A DNA stretch of 47,351 bases from Chitinophagales bacterium (lineage in GTDB: Bacteria > Bacteroidota > Bacteroidia > Chitinophagales > Saprospiraceae), in contig JAIXKS010000005.1 of the NCBI GenBank assembly GCA_026928325.1, forward strand, positions 124,023 to 171,373. The letters run 5' to 3'. Positions 34,221 through 44,885 of this stretch are shown here, piece by piece (within the stretch, counting starts at the first letter, position 1; each line of letters starts with the position of its first letter). Under the pieces are notes generated by a model that saw nothing but the letters and a program-made list of their open reading frames with translations, was not told the DNA's origin and did not search any database. A program made the position numbers and the translations under genes.

Positions 34221-35270
34221 ATATGTGATTTTTTTATAATTCGTTTGATTGTATAATCAAATTAATTACACATTACATCTAATTTGATTACATTTACTAG
34301 GAAAATGCCCGTTTTTAGCACACATATCCATTCCAGAAGTCTCCTATAATTATCACTAAATATTACACAAAATTATATGTATTATATATAATTACAAAAT
34401 TTAATCTATTAAATATTGAAAAATAATTTATTATAGATTATGTTATAGTACATTACTCTACATATTAATTATTATTTACTGTAATTTTCACTATAAATTT
34501 AATGCTCAATTTTAAAATTTCGACCATTCAGTCTTAAAATTACAATAAGAAATAGCATAATTTAGTGGAATCTACAACCTCTTTATCCTACACATTGCAT
34601 ATTATATTCATGCCTTTACTCTGGATTTACGTTATAGTTACTTATCCTTGATTTGAGCAAACAGTAACTATATATACTTAATGCCTTAGATTACGATATT
34701 TTTTATGATGAATCTTCGGAGTAATTTAGAAATCGATTTCTTATAAGTTCGTGATTTAATAGTTCTTTTGACGTTCCTAACAAAATCAAAACACAATCCG
34801 AATTTAATGGGTATTTTTTTGCGATACGCTTTGTTAGGATGGATTTAAGGTGAGAAAGGTGAAATTCAAATAAGCCGATGAAGCTATAAACGAGACAATA
34901 TTAGCATTAGAAGGGTGGAATTGCTACATTAAAACTAATAACAGTTGAAAATTAAAATGAGTGTGCTTGTCATAAAATATAGATAAATGCCTTAATAAAT
35001 ACTTACTCTTTACCCAACAATATCATTCGAAGAAGGTGGAATCTAAACGGCTTAATACACCAATACTAGGAAGCTAACAATCATATTCCATTATAACCTA
35101 TGACAAAAAAACACAATAGAAAGACCAAAAAATCGAACTAATCTTAAAAAAATTGATATTCTAGGGCAGATTAATTATTTATTAACCAAAAGTTACATTT
35201 GTGGCTTAAAGCTAGTACCAAAAAATTAAATATATTCAAAATTCATCAAAAATCTAGTAAAAACTTGACA
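34221..35270. other. Long AT-rich non-coding gap upstream of mraZ
   Basis: No convincing gene was found over about 1,050 bp. The part nearest mraZ is extremely AT-rich. The only clear structures are a short hairpin TTTGATT/AATCAAA near 34243-34260 and the inverted repeat TCCTAACAAA (34775-34784) with TTTGTTAGGA (34830-34839), 10 bp perfect with a 45-nt spacer. It may be decayed coding DNA or a regulatory region. Confidence 0.5.
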
Positions 35271-35816
35271 TTATTTTTGCGTCAATGTTTCATATATATT
35301 TCTCAAATTTTCAGTTGATAATTCCGCTTTACTATTTAATTCAATATTCATTTCATACCATTTGGTAATTTTCTCTTTTGTTTCTCCAACTAAGGCATTT
35401 AATTCATCTATTTTTTTAGTGGAGTTTTTATCTAAATTTCCTCTTTCCATAGATTCTTTTAATTCACCAATATCCGAAGCTCGTTCTGACCAAAAATCTA
35501 TAAAAACACTGACTTCTTTCTGTAAAGGAGCATAAGCTTCTATTGTGTTTTTATAATATTCTTTTTTGGCATTTTCCCATTTTATTATATTTTCATCATT
35601 TAAGGAAAGTTCAATTGAATCGTCTAACATGTAAGTATTAGAACTCTCTGTATAATTGTTTAGGTTTTTAGTAATTTCATTGGAAAAATTCGTTAGAACA
35701 TCTTCAATCTTGACCCAATCAGATCCTAATCTCTCAATGTTTTCTTGATGAGAGTGAATATCTGGTTTACAAGCGAAAAAAGAAAAAAGGAAAAGGGCTA
35801 AAAACAATCTTTCCAT
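35271..35816 (-). CDS. Lipoprotein of unknown function, helical
   Basis: The 181-aa product has a lipoprotein signal with lipobox FFAC (Cys16). The mature part is predominantly charged and helical (KWENAKKEYYKNTIEAYAPLQ, then EKITKWYEMNIELN), suggesting a coiled-coil or helical bundle. No family is recognised. It is monocistronic with a plausible own promoter and lies next to the IS relic. Confidence 0.65.
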   Translation of the reverse strand: MERLFLALFLFSFFACKPDIHSHQENIERLGSDWVKIEDVLTNFSNEITKNLNNYTESSNTYMLDDSIELSLNDENIIKWENAKKEYYKNTIEAYAPLQKEVSVFIDFWSERASDIGELKESMERGNLDKNSTKKIDELNALVGETKEKITKWYEMNIELNSKAELSTENLRNIYETLTQK

Positions 35817-35847
35817 TTTAAAAAATTTAATATATTAAATAATTTGG

Positions 35848-35882
35848 CAAAGTTAAATCAATATTTGTTTTTTAAAAGCAAA
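35848..35882 (-). promoter_or_regulatory. Possible promoter of the helical lipoprotein gene
   Basis: On the minus strand, TAACTTTG (35848-35855) fits the -7 consensus and TTTG (35879-35882) could be the -33 box, but the 23-bp spacer is longer than the usual 19-21. Confidence 0.4.
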
Positions 35883-35947
35883 ATTCAAGATATCTTTATT
35901 AAAATTCTCCTGACTTCCGTACTAGGACACCCAAAATTAAAAACCAA

Positions 35948-36971
35948 TTAGTTCTACTTTGTCAACTTAGGAATTATTATGAGAGTATTCGAATATGTTG
36001 CAAAATTAGATTTTTTCAACCGTCTTTGTATATCGTTTTCTCTCTGTATATGTCTTTGTAACATCTGTATGATTTCTTCTTCCATTGTTACTCCTTGAGA
36101 TAGTAGTAGGGCTATGGTCTGTAGTCTGACATCTCTGACTGATAACAAGGGTATTTCTTCCTTTTTCTCCAGCCGTTTTTTGAATATGTAATGCATCGAC
36201 ATCATCACTAAGGCCATGTGGTGATACCAAGCTATATATTTTCTGACCTAGTAGTCCGACATTCCTAACTCTCATATATTGTCTTGAAACGAACGCTCTA
36301 TCCAGTATCTCTGACCTTGCATGTAGGCAAATTCCTCTATACTCCTTTCTCCTATAGCAAAGTTGCTCAATGAGTATTTACCAAACATACCTTTTCTCCA
36401 CTTCCTAAAGATGCAAATACGCCTGTTTGTGATTTTTCTATCTTGCCCTCATTCCCATTGTATTGTCTGGATACGCCAACAGAATGCTTACCTGATTTTT
36501 TTGACTATTTTCATCAATGTTGAGCGCTTGAAGTTTCGTATTTCCCAAATCTTTATTGACCTTTTTAGCAACTTCCGCCATCAAATCGGAAGCACTCCAA
36601 GGAGAGTCGGTAATGAAGTGTTGCTGTGATTGATAATTGGCTTTAGATTTTTCTACCATTCGTGCAATATTACGCTTGGAACGTTCGGCACAAAACAAAC
36701 CTTCAATATATTTGACAATTGAACACAAAGATCAATCGTCTTTAGTTTGAAAATATATTGATAATCAATAACATGTCCCGACAGGTCGCCAACCTTGACG
36801 ACCTGATAGATTTCATAAAGGTTATTTTTAATATTTTTTAAAATGCCGTTTTTGATACTGCTCTTCCTAAAGGAAATGTTTTTTAGAACGTATTTAAACG
36901 ACACTACGAATATACAAACTTCCTACAATATATTGATAATCTTATTGTTAAACTTAACAAAGTAGAACTAA
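35948..36971 (-). mobile_element. Decayed IS701-like insertion sequence with terminal inverted repeats
   Basis: TTAGTTCTACTTTGTCAA at 35948-35965 is inverted at 36954-36971 (TTAGTTCTACTTTGTTAA on the minus strand), 17 of 18 identical. The 1,024-bp interior holds a broken transposase. No matching target duplication is visible outside the ends. Intact elements of this type are longer, in line with an internal deletion. Confidence 0.75.
35954..36904 (-). pseudogene. IS701-type (DDE) transposase remnant
   Basis: Reading the minus strand in shifting frames recovers transposase blocks in order. They are KYIEGLFCAERSKRNIARMV and YQSQQHFITDSPW, then SVGVSRQYNGNEGKIEKSQT, GVFASLGSGEKVCLVNT, QRYWIERSFQD, and after stops ELGMSDY and YIAWYHHMALVMMSMHYIFK. 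These match the DDE-5/IS701 layout. Frameshifts lie near 36,715, 36,485 and 36,390. In-frame TGA and TAG codons interrupt the C-terminal part, the TAG probably from CAG. A stretch between VCLVNT and QRYWIE is missing. It cannot encode an active enzyme. Confidence 0.8.
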
Positions 36972-37163
36972 GAATCTACAAATAATCAATTTTGCTCATA
37001 AGATAAATCGAAAGTCCAACACAATTTTGTACATTCCATGTTGTGTCGCAAACTTCTACTTTCTTTTGCCACATAACCATAATAGCTGATTCGTGAAACA
37101 AAACTATTTCAAACCAAAGAAGTGTATTCACGACCATTAGAATCCAACAAACAAACTCATACC

Positions 37164-38810
37164 TTAAGCTTTATTTGCTTCCTTTTCTAACATGGGTTTA
37201 ATCACCATTTTATCATAAATCACAATGGAAATGGCAGATATGATACCAATTGAAAATATCAATATCCATATCTTATTAGGTTGATAATTTTCCCAAAGCA
37301 TGTTTGTCATATCCCAATGAGACATATTAAGTTTCTGCTCCGCTAATGCGAAATATTCATTTTTTGAAAATGGTAGATGAACCTGAGATATATCTATACC
37401 TTTGGAGGCGGCCATTTCATTAAATTTATTGCCAATAGTGGTCCAATCCAAGTGATCCGCTTTAAGATTGAGTTGCTTTTCAAAATCTGATATCGGCATA
37501 CCAAAAGCTTTAGAACCTTGTTCTATAAACTCTTCCTTTGTGATAACTTCAGGCATTTCTATCCTTCTAGTAGCCATTTCTTTTTGAAGTATCGACAATT
37601 TATCTGACCACGATTGATAAACTTCTCCTGAAATAAAACTAGTCAAAAAGTAACTTGCTGCCACAGGAAGAAAATAGGTTCCTTGATATAGTCCTTCCTT
37701 ACCTTTAGGCGTTATCAAAGCTATAAACGAAGACAATGTCGGGCTAGACATCATCTCACCGATTGCAAATATCATGGTTCCGATGATCGTAAACATGTAA
37801 TTATGTGTGTAAAAAGACAAACCTACACCAATCGAAGCAACAACAGCACCTCTTATCATCGCATGAATATGCCTCATTTTTGTCACAAAATACGATATGG
37901 TCACTTGTAAACAAATGATCATAAATGAGTCAACATTAGTAAACCACTCGGGTTTTACTTGCCCATGCTGCGTAAAGGTTTTCCCTAAAAATGGAGCATG
38001 CTGGTTGATCCAATTGCTAATTTCACTCGAATCGACCCAGTCTTCTATAAAGTTGGGTAACGTATTGAAAAGTTGATTAAACATCGTCCAAAATCCAACC
38101 ATCAATATCAGCAAAATACTTAATCGCTTATCCTTTAAGGCTTCAATAATGTTCCACACAGACTCTTTTATTGCAGTCCATGCCGAATCTTTTGGTTTTT
38201 CTATTTTGGGCTCTTTAAAAAACAATAGTAGAACGATAAGATTGATCGTAATCACAATCGATGCTTGAATAAAAATGATCTTCCATCCATGTTCTGTACG
38301 AAGATGCGATGACATAGCAGGCCCAATAAAACCACCAATGTTCACCATCATATAAAAGATACCAAAACCCAAGGTTCCGGTTGTTTCGTCCGTATTACGA
38401 GCAATCACCGCAGATGCCACAGGCTTAAAAAAAGCAGCTCCTATAGCAACCCACATAAACACCCAATAAACACCGGTAAATGTCCGCACTTCCCCAAGCA
38501 TGTAGTACCCTGATATCATAATAATATACGCTAAAGCAAGGGATAATTTATATCCTATCCTATCGGCAATCACACCAAAAAATAAAGGCAGAAAATACAA
38601 AACACCAACAACATAGCCCATGATTTCACCCTTCTGAATGTGGTTAAACCCGAGACCACCCATATCCGTAGAACCGACCAAATACAAGCCAAATAAGGTG
38701 TATATACCATACCATGCCCATCGTTCCATGAGCTCCATAAAACTGGCAATCCAAAAATTAGTATTGAAAGATTTGATCGTTTCTCCTAAAGATTTTTTAT
38801 TAGTGGTCAT
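37164..38810 (-). CDS. MFS transporter, proton-dependent oligopeptide (POT/PTR2) type
   Basis: The 548-aa protein has about 12 membrane spans. The first helix contains ELMERWAWYGIYTLFGLYL, resembling the ExxER proton-coupling motif of POT carriers, followed by GVLYFLPLFFGVIADRIGYK, the MFS loop 2-3 signature. FFKPVASAVIARNTDE is also typical. A hydrophilic stretch of about 100 residues (roughly 390-500) sits between late helices. The substrate, probably di- or tripeptides, is inferred from family only. The gene stands alone. Confidence 0.82.
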   Translation of the reverse strand: MTTNKKSLGETIKSFNTNFWIASFMELMERWAWYGIYTLFGLYLVGSTDMGGLGFNHIQKGEIMGYVVGVLYFLPLFFGVIADRIGYKLSLALAYIIMISGYYMLGEVRTFTGVYWVFMWVAIGAAFFKPVASAVIARNTDETTGTLGFGIFYMMVNIGGFIGPAMSSHLRTEHGWKIIFIQASIVITINLIVLLLFFKEPKIEKPKDSAWTAIKESVWNIIEALKDKRLSILLILMVGFWTMFNQLFNTLPNFIEDWVDSSEISNWINQHAPFLGKTFTQHGQVKPEWFTNVDSFMIICLQVTISYFVTKMRHIHAMIRGAVVASIGVGLSFYTHNYMFTIIGTMIFAIGEMMSSPTLSSFIALITPKGKEGLYQGTYFLPVAASYFLTSFISGEVYQSWSDKLSILQKEMATRRIEMPEVITKEEFIEQGSKAFGMPISDFEKQLNLKADHLDWTTIGNKFNEMAASKGIDISQVHLPFSKNEYFALAEQKLNMSHWDMTNMLWENYQPNKIWILIFSIGIISAISIVIYDKMVIKPMLEKEANKA

Positions 38811-39140
38811 CGACTAAAATTTGATTTGATGTTAAATAATTATTGAATACCTGTTTAAAACTTCAATTTCACTTGCTATTGAAAAGCGACTATAAACCAA
38901 CTTCATCTAATTCGTCATATTTGCCACTTATCCTAGCAAATTATATGATGGTCAACCCGTGAAATTTTCAATTTTTAAGGATTCAAACATCAAATTTATT
39001 AATGTTTTTGACAATTTATCCATTTAATCCAAATAATTTAGATTAAAAGAAGCACAAAACACATTATAATGATTTAACAGTATTATAAATGTATCATCTA
39101 TTAAATCCAAATTAATCTGGGTTTAATCAGAATTATAGAC

Positions 39141-39180
39141 AAAAAAAAATACCCTATACTTTATCAATATAGGGTATTTT
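39141..39180 (-). terminator. Rho-independent terminator after acnA
   Basis: AAAATACCCTATA (39168-39180, minus strand) pairs perfectly over 13 bp with TATAGGGTATTTT (39146-39158), followed by a T-run. It lies 21 bp beyond the acnA stop. The rest of the 38811-39201 gap shows only small AT-rich inverted repeats such as TTTAATC/GATTAAA. Confidence 0.85.
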
Positions 39181-39201
39181 TCAACAATAAAATCTTAAAG
39201 C

Positions 39202-41976
39202 TTAATTGCTTTTTAAATATTCTCTCAAGACATATTGTAATATACCTTGATTTTTATAATACTCGATTTCTATAGCGGAATCAAGTCTTGCTTCAACATT
39301 AAATGAAGTCACTTTTCCAGAAGGATGCGTTGCCTTCACATTTAAAATCTTATGAGGCACTAGCTGATCAGCCAAGCCATCAATATCGTAAGATTCTGTT
39401 CCGTCAAGTCCCAAAGAAACCGCATTTTGTCCATCAACAAAAATTAATGGTGCAACACCCATACCTACTAGGTTGCTTCGGTGGATTCTTTCATAACTTT
39501 CTGCTATGACCGCCTTGACTCCTAATAAGAAAGTACCTTTTGCAGCCCAGTCACGGCTTGAACCTGAACCATATTCTTTACCGGCCAAAACTACCAACGG
39601 CGTCTTATCTTCCTGATACTTCATCGCTGTATCATAAACAGACATCACTTCATTGGTTGGCATATAGCGACTATATCCGCCTTCTTTATCGGCAATTTTA
39701 TTCTTAATACGTACATTCGCAAATGTACCTCTCATCATGACTTCGTGGTTTCCTCTTCTAGAACCGTAAGAGTTGAAATCTGGACGACTAATTCCGTGAT
39801 TCAACAAATAGGTTCCCGCCGCAGAGTCTTCTCGGAAAGATCCCGCAGGAGAAATATGGTCCGTAGTCACTGAATCTCCTAGATACAATAATACGCGGGC
39901 GTCTTGAATATTCGATACTGGATCCGGTGTAGAACTCAGATTTTCAAAGAATGGCGCTTCTTTAATATAGGTTGACGTTGGATTCCATTCAAAATTTTGA
40001 TCTAGATTAACCTCCAAATCTTGCCAATCTGTAGAACCGTCGAAGATGACATCATATACTTCCTTAAAGTCATCTTGCTTCATACATTCATTAATCGTAT
40101 TTTGGATTTCATCTCTTGATGGCCAAATATCCTTTAGATAAACTGGTTCGCCATTCGGATCATAATCGATCGGATCTTCAATCAAGTTTATATCGACTCT
40201 TCCTGCTAGTGCATAAGCTACCACCAACATTGGAGACATCAAGAAGTTCATCTTCACTTGTGGATGTACTCGAGCTTCAAAGTTTCTATTTCCGGAAAGT
40301 ACAGAAGCAACGACTAATTCTCCCTTATCTACAGCGGTAGCAATGGCCGGAGGCAAAGGTCCGGAGTTTCCGATACAGGAGGTACAACCATATCCTACGG
40401 TATGAAATCTTAACGCATCTAAATCTACAGATAATCCTGATCGCTCAAGGTATTTAGTCACGACTTTAGATCCTGGAGCTAAGGATGTTTTGACCCAAGA
40501 TTTAGTACGCAATCCTCTTTCAACGGCATTTCTAGCTAAAAGTCCCGCTCCGATCATTACCGCCGGATTGGAAGTATTGGTACAACTTGTTATAGCAGCG
40601 ATTACAATGCTTCCGTCACTCAACAAAAATTCTCTATTTTTTTCTTTGATTCTTACTGAATGTAATTTATCATCAAAAATCACTTCAGAATGCGTTTCAC
40701 CGTGAATAGGAACCTTTCCAAAAGCAAATTCAGTACCTGAACCGCCTTCCATAATCCACGCACTTTCACGACGTTGATCCTTAAGTTCATATTCTCGATT
40801 AAATTCAGATTTCAAAATTTCACAGAATTTATCGGATAGGTCTTTAACAAGGATTTTGTCTTGTGGGCGTTTTGGGCCAGACACCGTAGGTTCCAATGTA
40901 GAAAGATCTAATTCTACCACTTGAGAATATTGAATCTTCTCATTTCCTGTACGCCATAGCATATTTTCTTTACAATATGCTTCTACTATATCGATTTGCT
41001 CCTCGCTTCTGTTTGTAGCTCTCATATATTCGAGCGTGCGATCATCTATAGGAAAATAAGTAATCGTACATCCAAATTCAGGAGACATATTACCTATAGT
41101 TGCACGGTCTGTTACGGACAAGTTATTTAAACCATCGCCAAAAACCTCAACAAATTTTCCTACTACTTTTACATCTCTCAACATCTTTGTAATCGAAAGT
41201 ACCATATCCGTTGCGGTACAGTGATCCGGAATTTTACCGGTAAGTTTTAATCCCACTACCTCTGGGCATGAAAAGAAAATCGGCTGACCCAACATCGCTG
41301 CCTCAGCTTCAATACCTCCAACACCCCAAGCTACAACACCAATACCATTAACCATCGGCGTATGTGAATCCGTACCTACCAACGTATCTGGTATTAACCA
41401 TCCATCTCGGGCGATAATGCCTTTGCACAAATACTCTAAATTCACTTGGTGACAAATACCCATACCAGGAGGTACAACGGTAAAATTCTTTAAGCCTCGT
41501 TGTGCCCACTTTAATAATTCATATCGCTCTTGGTTTCTATCAAACTCTAGCTCGACGTTTTTATCGTAAGAATAATCAGTACCATAATAATCTACCTGAA
41601 CAGAGTGGTCAATCACTAAATCTACAGGAATTGCAGGATTGATTTTTTGACCATCTTTGCCATGTCGTACAAACTCAGCTCGTAAGGATGCCATATCTAC
41701 TACCGCAGGAACTCCTGTGAAATCCTGCATCAAAATCCTTGCAGGTTTAAACGGGATATCCTTATCTGGCGGCGTAGGTACCCAATTAAGCAACGTATTG
41801 ACATGCTCGTCTGTAATACTAAAACCATCATAATTACGCAACGCATTTTCCAATAATATACGAATACTAAATGGAAGATGTTCTACATTTTTTTCCAAGT
41901 CTTTGAGCGAACTGTAGTGGTACTTTTTACCATTTACAGTGATTTCTTTTTGAGATTTAGCCTTTGGATAGCTCAT
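39202..41976 (-). CDS. acnA: Aconitate hydratase A
   Basis: The 924-aa enzyme isomerises citrate to isocitrate in the TCA cycle. It has the AcnA/IRP1 layout with the swivel domain last (DWAAKGTFLLGVKAVIAESYERIHRSNLVGMG). The [4Fe-4S] ligands are Cys465 in AITSCTNTSNP and Cys531/Cys534 in GYGCTSCIGNSG; the spacing 66 and 3 equals that of the AcnA family. QDFTGVPAVVDMA and GTDSHTPMVNG are conserved. It has its own promoter (42113-42144). Confidence 0.96.
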   Translation of the reverse strand: MSYPKAKSQKEITVNGKKYHYSSLKDLEKNVEHLPFSIRILLENALRNYDGFSITDEHVNTLLNWVPTPPDKDIPFKPARILMQDFTGVPAVVDMASLRAEFVRHGKDGQKINPAIPVDLVIDHSVQVDYYGTDYSYDKNVELEFDRNQERYELLKWAQRGLKNFTVVPPGMGICHQVNLEYLCKGIIARDGWLIPDTLVGTDSHTPMVNGIGVVAWGVGGIEAEAAMLGQPIFFSCPEVVGLKLTGKIPDHCTATDMVLSITKMLRDVKVVGKFVEVFGDGLNNLSVTDRATIGNMSPEFGCTITYFPIDDRTLEYMRATNRSEEQIDIVEAYCKENMLWRTGNEKIQYSQVVELDLSTLEPTVSGPKRPQDKILVKDLSDKFCEILKSEFNREYELKDQRRESAWIMEGGSGTEFAFGKVPIHGETHSEVIFDDKLHSVRIKEKNREFLLSDGSIVIAAITSCTNTSNPAVMIGAGLLARNAVERGLRTKSWVKTSLAPGSKVVTKYLERSGLSVDLDALRFHTVGYGCTSCIGNSGPLPPAIATAVDKGELVVASVLSGNRNFEARVHPQVKMNFLMSPMLVVAYALAGRVDINLIEDPIDYDPNGEPVYLKDIWPSRDEIQNTINECMKQDDFKEVYDVIFDGSTDWQDLEVNLDQNFEWNPTSTYIKEAPFFENLSSTPDPVSNIQDARVLLYLGDSVTTDHISPAGSFREDSAAGTYLLNHGISRPDFNSYGSRRGNHEVMMRGTFANVRIKNKIADKEGGYSRYMPTNEVMSVYDTAMKYQEDKTPLVVLAGKEYGSGSSRDWAAKGTFLLGVKAVIAESYERIHRSNLVGMGVAPLIFVDGQNAVSLGLDGTESYDIDGLADQLVPHKILNVKATHPSGKVTSFNVEARLDSAIEIEYYKNQGILQYVLREYLKSN

Positions 41977-42112
41977 AAAATCATATAATTTAGGTATTTG
42001 ACAAAATAAAAATCAAGGAAATGCAGCCATGCCAATATGTATAATTTAGCAAATGCACAAAACCATAAAACAATGTACTACTTTAACAATATTCTGAATA
42101 AATAGTTGCCTG

Positions 42113-42144
42113 CAAAATTATATAAAAAAACGCAATTCTCCAAC
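42113..42144 (-). promoter_or_regulatory. Promoter of acnA
   Basis: On the minus strand, GTTG (42141-42144) and TAATTTTG (42113-42120) are spaced by 20 bp, fitting the Bacteroidetes consensus. The predicted leader to the acnA ATG is about 130 nt, long enough for post-transcriptional control. Confidence 0.6.
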
Positions 42145-42288
42145 TGTTTGCGTTACATGATTATTATCACTATCCGATCCAAGAACCTCTAGCAACTAAA
42201 CCATCGAAAAATCTTAAAATTGTCTTAAACATGAACCTTTCTTGATTTCATTTTGTAAGACTTCTAATAAATTTACTTTTATTCTGCC

Positions 42289-42296
42289 TATATTTG
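42289..42296 (+). promoter_or_regulatory. Probable -7 element for the M13 peptidase gene
   Basis: TATATTTG fits TAnnTTTG and lies 33 bp before the ATG. No well-spaced TTG is seen upstream. With the acnA promoter it accounts for most of the divergent gap 41977-42329. Confidence 0.5.
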
Positions 42297-42329
42297 CGGC
42301 TTCATTTACTTAAATACACTTAATTAAAT

Positions 42330-44423
42330 ATGATGAAATTCAAATTCATGTTCCCGATATTTTTGGGAATACTCATTTTAAATGCTTGTGGAACATCAAA
42401 AAAGACTTCCACGAAAACACCTTCACCCATGAACACATCAGAAACCAAACCACAAGAAACCATATCTGATCCAGGACTTAATCTCAACCACATGGATAAA
42501 TCCGTCCGCCCCCAAGATGATTTCTATAGCTTTGTCAACGGAACATGGATGAAAACAGCTAAAATACCCGCAGACAAGTCTCGATGGGGCAGTTTCAATG
42601 AACTTGCTGAAGAAACCGATAATAATTCCATGGAAATCCTCCATTCTCTTTTATCAGAATCTTTTCAAGATGGTAGCGAAGGTAGAAAAATCCAAAGCCT
42701 TTATCAGACCTATATGGATATGGAAAAAAGAAATGCCGATGGGATTGCGCCTCTGAAAAACGATTTGGATAAGATTAACGCCATTCAGACGATTTCCGAT
42801 CTTCAAAAGTACATGATTGAAGCAACAAAAGCAGGAAAGAATACTTTGTATGGTTGGAGCGTTTATGCAGATCTCAAAGATAGTAAAATGAATGCCATCT
42901 ACTTAGATGAGGCATCTCTCGGCCTCGGTAGAGACTACTATCAAAAAATCAATGACAAAAATACGGAAACCATCGGCAAATACACCGAATATGTATCCAG
43001 CATGTTATACTTTTTGGGTGAAACCAATACGCTTCATGCTGCAAGAGATATCGTTTATCTCGAGAGAGAGATGGCTCAAGCGATGCTAACCAATGAGGAA
43101 ATCAGGGATGTAGCCAAGCAATATAATCCGAAAACGCTCGAAGACCTTGCCAAACTTTCTAAAAATATCAACTTAAAAGATTATCTTGCACAAGTCGGCG
43201 TTAATACGAAGCAAGTCATCATAGGAGAGATTAACTTTTTTGAAAAATTTGACAATTTGATTAATACCAAAAATCTTCCTGTCATTAAAAATTATCTCAA
43301 ATATCACTTGATCGCAGATAATGCAAACTTCCTATCACAAGAAATCGATGATGCTCAATTTAAGTTTTATGGCAAATATTTGAGAGGACAACAAGAACAA
43401 AGACCTTTAGACAAAAGAGCTTATGAAGTCATCAATCGCGCTATAGGTGAAGCCTTCGGAAAGTTGTATGTAGATAAATATTTCCCTGCCGAATCGAAAA
43501 CGCAAATGGTAGAATTAGTAAATTACCTGAAGAAAAGTTTTGGTATGCACATCCAAAATTTAACGTGGATGTCGGATGTTACGAAGCAGAAAGCTTTAGA
43601 AAAGCTCAATAAATTTAACGTAAAAGTTGCGTACCCGGATACCTGGAAGGATTACTCTGCGCTACAAATCGAATCCAATGCGCAAGGTGGAACCCTTTAT
43701 AAAAACCTACAAAACATCGCGCAATGGCGTTATCAGGAAGCGCTTGACAAAATCGGAAAACCCGTAGATAAAACAAGATGGGGCATGACTCCTCAAACCG
43801 TAAACGCTTATTATAGTCCTTTAAATAATGAGATTGTTTTCCCGGCTGCTATCTTACAACCGCCATTTTTCAATCCAAAAGCTGATGCTGCGGTCAACTT
43901 TGGTGGTATCGGTGCTGTCATTGGACATGAAATCACCCACGGCTTTGATGACTCAGGAGCACAATTTGATGGAGATGGTAATCTTACCGATTGGTGGACA
44001 GAAGAAGATAAAGCCAATTTCGAAAATGTCACCAATGCGCTTGCTGACCAATACAGCAAATATGAACCTGTCAAAGGTGTCTTCATCAACGGTAAATTTA
44101 CAAATGGCGAAAATATCGCTGACCTAGGTGGTGTCAATATCGCTTATGATGCGCTTCAAATGTATCTCAATGACCATGGTAATCCAGGTGCAATTAATGG
44201 TTTCACACAAAACCAACGATTTTTTATGAGCTGGGCAACAGTTTGGAGAACCATTCAGAAAGAAGAAGCCTTGGTCAACCAAATAAAAACAGATCCACAT
44301 TCGCCAGGATACTTCCGCGCTTTCGGACCTCTAATCAATACAGATGCGTGGTATGACGCTTTTATGGTAAAAGAAGGCGACAAACTCTATATCAAACCCT
44401 CAGAAAGAATCAAAATCTGGTAG
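42330..44423 (+). CDS. M13 family zinc metallopeptidase lipoprotein (neprilysin/PepO type)
   Basis: The 697-aa protein has a lipoprotein signal (lipobox ILNAC near residue 20) and a Ser/Thr/Pro-rich linker, then a full-length M13 fold. The zinc site is His533-Glu534-x-x-His537 (GHEITHGFDDSGAQFDG), with Glu594 in GENIADLGG as third ligand. NAYYSPLNNEIVFPAAILQPPFF is the substrate-binding strand. It should degrade small peptides in the periplasm or at the outer membrane. It is divergent from acnA and has a strong terminator. Confidence 0.94.
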   Translation: MMKFKFMFPIFLGILILNACGTSKKTSTKTPSPMNTSETKPQETISDPGLNLNHMDKSVRPQDDFYSFVNGTWMKTAKIPADKSRWGSFNELAEETDNNSMEILHSLLSESFQDGSEGRKIQSLYQTYMDMEKRNADGIAPLKNDLDKINAIQTISDLQKYMIEATKAGKNTLYGWSVYADLKDSKMNAIYLDEASLGLGRDYYQKINDKNTETIGKYTEYVSSMLYFLGETNTLHAARDIVYLEREMAQAMLTNEEIRDVAKQYNPKTLEDLAKLSKNINLKDYLAQVGVNTKQVIIGEINFFEKFDNLINTKNLPVIKNYLKYHLIADNANFLSQEIDDAQFKFYGKYLRGQQEQRPLDKRAYEVINRAIGEAFGKLYVDKYFPAESKTQMVELVNYLKKSFGMHIQNLTWMSDVTKQKALEKLNKFNVKVAYPDTWKDYSALQIESNAQGGTLYKNLQNIAQWRYQEALDKIGKPVDKTRWGMTPQTVNAYYSPLNNEIVFPAAILQPPFFNPKADAAVNFGGIGAVIGHEITHGFDDSGAQFDGDGNLTDWWTEEDKANFENVTNALADQYSKYEPVKGVFINGKFTNGENIADLGGVNIAYDALQMYLNDHGNPGAINGFTQNQRFFMSWATVWRTIQKEEALVNQIKTDPHSPGYFRAFGPLINTDAWYDAFMVKEGDKLYIKPSERIKIW

Positions 44424-44490
44424 GATCCAACATTTTGTCATAATAAAAACCTAATGTGATTTCTGATTAAACATCAGAAACACTTCAACA

Positions 44491-44521
44491 AAAAAAAGCT
44501 GTCTTCGGGCAGCTTTTTTTT
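44491..44521 (+). terminator. Rho-independent terminator after the M13 peptidase gene
   Basis: AAAAAAAGCTG (44491-44501) pairs with CAGCTTTTTTT (44510-44520) around an 8-nt loop containing TTCG, with A- and T-runs making it work in either direction. Confidence 0.85.
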
Positions 44522-44826
44522 GTTGATACCATAGACACACATTTTAAAGCATAATTGGGCGATAGAAAAATCTACTACACTCCAAAATATCCTCAATTCA
44601 GCCATTACTTTGGTCTTATCTACCAGCACCATAACAGCGGCTTTATTTTTCGATTAAAATGCGAAACCTAACACATAATAGAATTAAAAAAACGACCATT
44701 TTTAATTCATATTAAAATAATATATAATTTATATTTTACTGACAATCAAATGTTAAAATTTAAGGGAAAACACGGATTTTTTACAAAAATAAACACAATT
44801 CATATACAACCAATTAATAATATATG

Positions 44827-44834
44827 TAATTTTG
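44827..44834 (+). promoter_or_regulatory. Possible -7 element for the secreted dockerin/T9SS gene
   Basis: TAATTTTG fits TAnnTTTG, 52 bp before the ATG at 44886. The remaining part of the 44424-44885 gap is AT-rich and shows nothing else. Confidence 0.4.
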
Positions 44835-44885
44835 TTTTAATATGTAATTTGTAACCTTTTATCACCCATAAAAAAACATTTTGGA

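Noticed and set aside
36006-36275. Minus-strand 89-codon frame within the IS relic
   Set aside because: It is out of frame with the recognisable transposase segments and reads as a shadow of the pseudogene.
37021-37070. Short inverted repeat ACACAA/TTGTGT beside the IS relic
   Set aside because: Six base pairs with a long loop in AT-rich DNA, easily expected by chance.
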